7,732 nucleotides of DNA from contig DASRTE010000125.1 in the NCBI GenBank assembly GCA_035656095.1, positions 1 through 7,732 of the forward strand. Direction: 5' to 3'. The position numbers and the translations under genes were made by a program. This DNA is from DASRTE01 sp035656095 (GTDB lineage Bacteria; Actinomycetota; Actinomycetes; Jiangellales; Jiangellaceae). Numbering within the stretch: position 1 is the first letter of the stretch; each line of letters opens with the position of its first letter. Shown in pieces: positions 6,142-7,732 of the stretch. The notes below the pieces were generated by a model. The model did no database searches and had not been told where the DNA came from. It saw only the letters and a list, made by a program, of their open reading frames with translations.

Positions 6142-6169
6142 TGACTGGGCGTCACGGGTCGTTGGTCCC
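6134..6169. promoter_or_regulatory. Inverted repeat with DosR/DevR-like box
   Basis: GGGACCAATGAC (6134-6145) and GTCGTTGGTCCC (6158-6169) pair as 12-bp arms with one G-T mismatch around a 12-nt centre. Read on the minus strand, 6169-6156 is GGGACCAACGACCC, which agrees with the mycobacterial DosR core GGGACTWWAGTCCC at 11 of 14 positions. The facing + strand arm GGGACCAATGACTG agrees at 9 of 14. DosR/DevR response regulators activate hypoxia, NO and CO genes and often bind paired boxes overlapping or just upstream of the -35. Here the element ends at the candidate -35 of the ABC operon and lies 168-204 bp upstream of the cupredoxin ATG. An RNA hairpin is an alternative reading. No DosR-type gene is in the window. 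Confidence 0.42.
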
Positions 6170-6337
6170 TACTTGTTGCTCGGCGGCGCGGCAGGATTGA
6201 CCGCGCGCAGGGTGAACTCGCTCGGAATCACGCCTTCGAGTGATCCCCCCGGCGCCGGCGTCCGTGAAGAGTATGGCGAAGGATTGCTGGCCGAGGACGG
6301 GCGGACGCCCGACGGGTCATGGGAGAAAGGAGATCCG

Positions 6338-6820
6338 ATGGTTACGGGTCGCGTATGCGAGGTTCTGTGCCGACGGGTCCTCGCGGTGATCATTGGTGCT
6401 GTACTCCTCACAGCCTGCGGCGGTGGCGACACGACCGAGGAATCGGCGACATCGCCGGGCCAGGCGGAAACGACCGCCGCGACAACCCCGGACTCGGCCG
6501 AGCCAACCACGGCAACGTCGCCGGCGCCTGCCGTCACAGGGACCAGGGTGACCGCGGAGTTGGCCGAGTTCTCGATCGAGCTGTCGCAGCAGACGTTCGC
6601 CCCGGGGCCGTACGAGTTCGTGGCCGAGGAGCAGGGTCAACTCCCGCATGCCCTCTCGATCGAGGGACCGGGCGTCGACAGCACTTCGACGTCGGTCATC
6701 GATCCGGGTGGTGAAAGCCAGACGCTGAACGTCACACTTCAGCCGGGCACCTACGAGCTCTGGTGCCCGGTCGGGAACCACCGGTCGCAGGGCATGGAGA
6801 CGACGATCACGGTGGAGTGA
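6338..6820 (+). CDS. Cupredoxin-domain lipoprotein (plastocyanin/azurin-like type 1 copper protein)
   Basis: The protein has 160 residues. The start is the ATG at 6338, with AAGGAG 5 nt upstream. The frame is open further upstream, but that part overlaps the intergenic control region and would bury the signal peptide. Residues 12-27 form a lipoprotein signal (RRVLAVIIGAVLLTAC) with lipobox LTAC and lipidated Cys27. A Thr/Ala/Ser/Pro-rich linker follows (about 28-66), then one cupredoxin domain (about 69-160). The type 1 copper ligands are complete: His104 (LPHALSI), and Cys143, His148, Met153 in CPVGNHRSQGM. The protein should be anchored on the outer face of the cytoplasmic membrane and carry electrons or bind copper. 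It is divergent from the ABC exporter across a 261-bp region with a CsoR-like operator. Redox partner unknown. Confidence 0.93.
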   Translation: MVTGRVCEVLCRRVLAVIIGAVLLTACGGGDTTEESATSPGQAETTAATTPDSAEPTTATSPAPAVTGTRVTAELAEFSIELSQQTFAPGPYEFVAEEQGQLPHALSIEGPGVDSTSTSVIDPGGESQTLNVTLQPGTYELWCPVGNHRSQGMETTITVE

Positions 6821-6951
6821 GTGTGATCCAACGAGCGTCGGGCCGTCGGGCCGCATCGCCTCGGACAAGGCGGTCGAAGACCGGCCTTTCCCACCGACCG
6901 GTCCTGAGCAGGGTCGCCCAGGAGGCATCGGCTTGGTCGCATGGCGGGGAC
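6821..6951. other. Unassigned stretch downstream of the cupredoxin gene
   Basis: This is the first part of a 322-bp interval (6821-7142) without a confident gene. It contains a perfect tandem 8-mer, GTCGGGCC twice (6837-6852), and a 6-bp hairpin GACCGG/CCGGTC (6879-6884 and 6898-6903, 13-nt loop) that lacks a T-tract and is at best a weak terminator. AGGAGG at 6920-6925 is a perfect ribosome-site match, but the only suitably spaced start (TTG at 6933) opens a 13-codon frame, so it is probably fortuitous. No promoter was recognised. Confidence 0.4.
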
Positions 6952-7119
6952 ATGGGTGCCCAGTTCGAAGGTGACCTGTTCAAGGGTCGCGCGCGCAACT
7001 TCCTCGAAGGCGGGCACCTGTTCCACTTCAATCTGACCGGGAACCGCGCAAAGATCGGCGTCGACGACCCCCGGCTCGAGGACCACCAGGGCACGAGCCA
7101 CGAGATCTCCCGGGGGTAG
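6952..7119 (+). CDS. Possible small hypothetical protein, 55 residues
   Basis: An ATG at 6952 opens a frame of 55 codons ending in TAG at 7117-7119, 23 bp before the CHRD gene. About 87% of its codons end in G or C, similar to the real genes here, which is the main support. The product (MGAQFEGDLFKGRARNFLEG...) is polar, with no signal peptide, membrane segment or family that I recognise. The ribosome site is poor (GGCGGGGAC abuts the ATG). The frame is open further upstream, but that part reads as Arg/Ser-rich and non-coding. The antisense frame over the same bases is also open with a somewhat lower third-position G+C, so strand choice is not certain. It could also be the remnant of a larger gene. 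Confidence 0.25.
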   Translation: MGAQFEGDLFKGRARNFLEGGHLFHFNLTGNRAKIGVDDPRLEDHQGTSHEISRG

Positions 7120-7142
7120 GCCCGAACCGGAAGGAGAAAGGG

Positions 7143-7646
7143 ATGCGCAGGACGATCGTGCTCGTCCTCACGGCTGCACTGGCGGTACTCGCGCTGGCGC
7201 CAACGGCCTCGGCCGGCGACAACTTCGTGGCGCCGCTGTCCGGCGACAATGAGGTGCCGGCCCGGGACACCCAGGCGGTCGGCGTGGCGACGTTCAAGCT
7301 CCGCGAGGACGGAACAGCACTGCTGTACAAGATCAACGTGGCCAACATCGACAACGTCGCCGCAGCGCACATCCATTGCGGCGCGGCCGGAGTCAACGGC
7401 CCGGTCGGCGTCACCCTGTTCAGCGGCCCAGCCGCCGGAGGTGCGACAAACGGCACCCTGGCCGAGGGGACGATCACCGCGGCCGACACCGGCAACGCGT
7501 GCGGCTGGACCGACCTGGCCTCGGTCCTCGCCGCCATCCACAGCGGCAACACCTACGTCAACGTGCACACCAACGACGGCGTGGCGCCACCCAACACCGG
7601 ACCCGGCGACTTCCCCGGCGGCGAGATCCGCGGCCAGGTCCGGTAG
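7143..7646 (+). CDS. Secreted CHRD-domain protein
   Basis: The protein has 167 residues. The start is the ATG at 7143, with AAGGAG 6 nt upstream. Residues 1-24 are a Sec signal peptide (RR, hydrophobic core, TASA then GD), with cleavage expected after Ala24 (A-S-A). The rest is a single CHRD domain: FVAPLSGDNEVPARDTQAVG (28-47), AHIHCGAAGVNGPVGVTLF (75-93) and NTYVNVHTN...FPGGEIRGQVR (137-167). CHRD domains were first defined in chordin and occur in many secreted bacterial proteins of unknown function. The conserved His residues (76, 78, 142) are typical of the family. Cys79 and Cys120 could form a disulfide after export. It lies on the same strand as the cupredoxin gene, 322 bp downstream, so shared transcription is possible but unproven. 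No lipobox is present, so it should be released or cell-wall associated. Confidence 0.95.
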   Translation: MRRTIVLVLTAALAVLALAPTASAGDNFVAPLSGDNEVPARDTQAVGVATFKLREDGTALLYKINVANIDNVAAAHIHCGAAGVNGPVGVTLFSGPAAGGATNGTLAEGTITAADTGNACGWTDLASVLAAIHSGNTYVNVHTNDGVAPPNTGPGDFPGGEIRGQVR

Positions 7647-7660
7647 CGAACCCACCAGTC

Positions 7661-7679
7661 GAGGCGCGCACACCGCCTC
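7661..7679 (+). terminator. Possible hairpin terminator after the CHRD gene
   Basis: GAGGCG (7661-7666) and CGCCTC (7674-7679) form a 6-bp stem with a 7-nt loop, 15 bp after the CHRD stop. There is no T-run after it, so confidence is low. The remaining bases to 7732 show no recognisable gene. Confidence 0.27.
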
Positions 7680-7732
7680 CTGGCCGACGCTTCGGACGAC
7701 GACGTTACCAGCGGCGCGGGTCGGTCATGCGG

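Noticed and set aside
6197..6202. TTGACC as a -35 for the cupredoxin gene
   Set aside because: No acceptable -10 hexamer 16-19 bp downstream.
6173..6337. Longer cupredoxin start at 6173
   Set aside because: It would put 55 non-family residues ahead of a clear lipoprotein signal peptide; AAGGAG precedes the ATG at 6338.
6947..6961. GGGACATGGGTGCCC as a second DosR box
   Set aside because: Its half-sites are one base too far apart for the GGGAC-N4-GNCCC layout and it sits within a possible coding frame.
6751..7101. Minus-strand frame of 116 codons between the cupredoxin and CHRD genes
   Set aside because: No recognisable family, overlaps the end of the cupredoxin gene, and its first part is the codon-aligned complement of the plus-strand small frame; third-position G+C is lower than on the plus strand.

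Overview
The window looks like chromosomal DNA from a GC-rich actinobacterium (Actinomycetota). The evidence is a WhiB-type Fe-S regulator fragment at the left edge (a family essentially confined to Actinobacteria and their phages), G/C-dominated third codon positions, strong AAGGAG/GGAGG ribosome sites, and proteins typical of the phylum. The genus cannot be assigned from what is visible. No tRNA, rRNA, CRISPR array, insertion sequence or phage gene was seen.

Layout, left to right. (1) Bases 1-141: C-terminus of a WhiB-family protein, + strand. (2) 163-2813, - strand: a two-gene unit in which an LLM-class flavin oxidoreductase (TIGR03885-like) is followed by a trehalose-synthase-like GH13 enzyme, joined by an ATGA stop/start overlap. 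(3) 2814-2916: a short divergent intergenic region. (4) 2917-3330, + strand: a two-CBS-domain protein closely resembling mycobacterial hypoxic response protein 1 (Hrp1, Rv2626c). (5) 3423-6076, - strand: an ABC exporter (ATPase, then a 12-TM-like duplicated ABC-2 permease) followed after 192 bp by a small SHOCT-domain membrane protein. (6) 6077-6337: an intergenic region rich in regulatory signals. It has a perfect CsoR-type inverted repeat (TACCCC-TGG-GGGGTA) and, directly beside it, a 12-bp-arm inverted repeat containing a DosR/DevR-like GGGAC-N4-G-N-CCC box. (7) 6338-6820, + strand: a cupredoxin lipoprotein with a complete type 1 copper ligand set. (8) 6821-7142: mostly unassigned, with one possible 55-residue ORF. 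(9) 7143-7646, + strand: a secreted CHRD-domain protein.

Working picture (inference). The left half resembles a stress or dormancy set: WhiB redox regulator, trehalose/maltose metabolism, flavin oxidoreductase and Hrp1-like CBS protein. The right half resembles an envelope set that may respond to copper and/or oxygen status: ABC exporter, copper-binding lipoprotein and secreted CHRD protein. The DosR-like element near 6150 and the Hrp1-like protein both point to hypoxia/redox control, while the CsoR-like operator points to copper or a related CsoR/RcnR-family ligand. The most novel candidates are this composite regulatory region, the coupled flavin oxidoreductase/GH13 pair, and a chain of ATGA overlaps running from the ABC operon toward the SHOCT gene.
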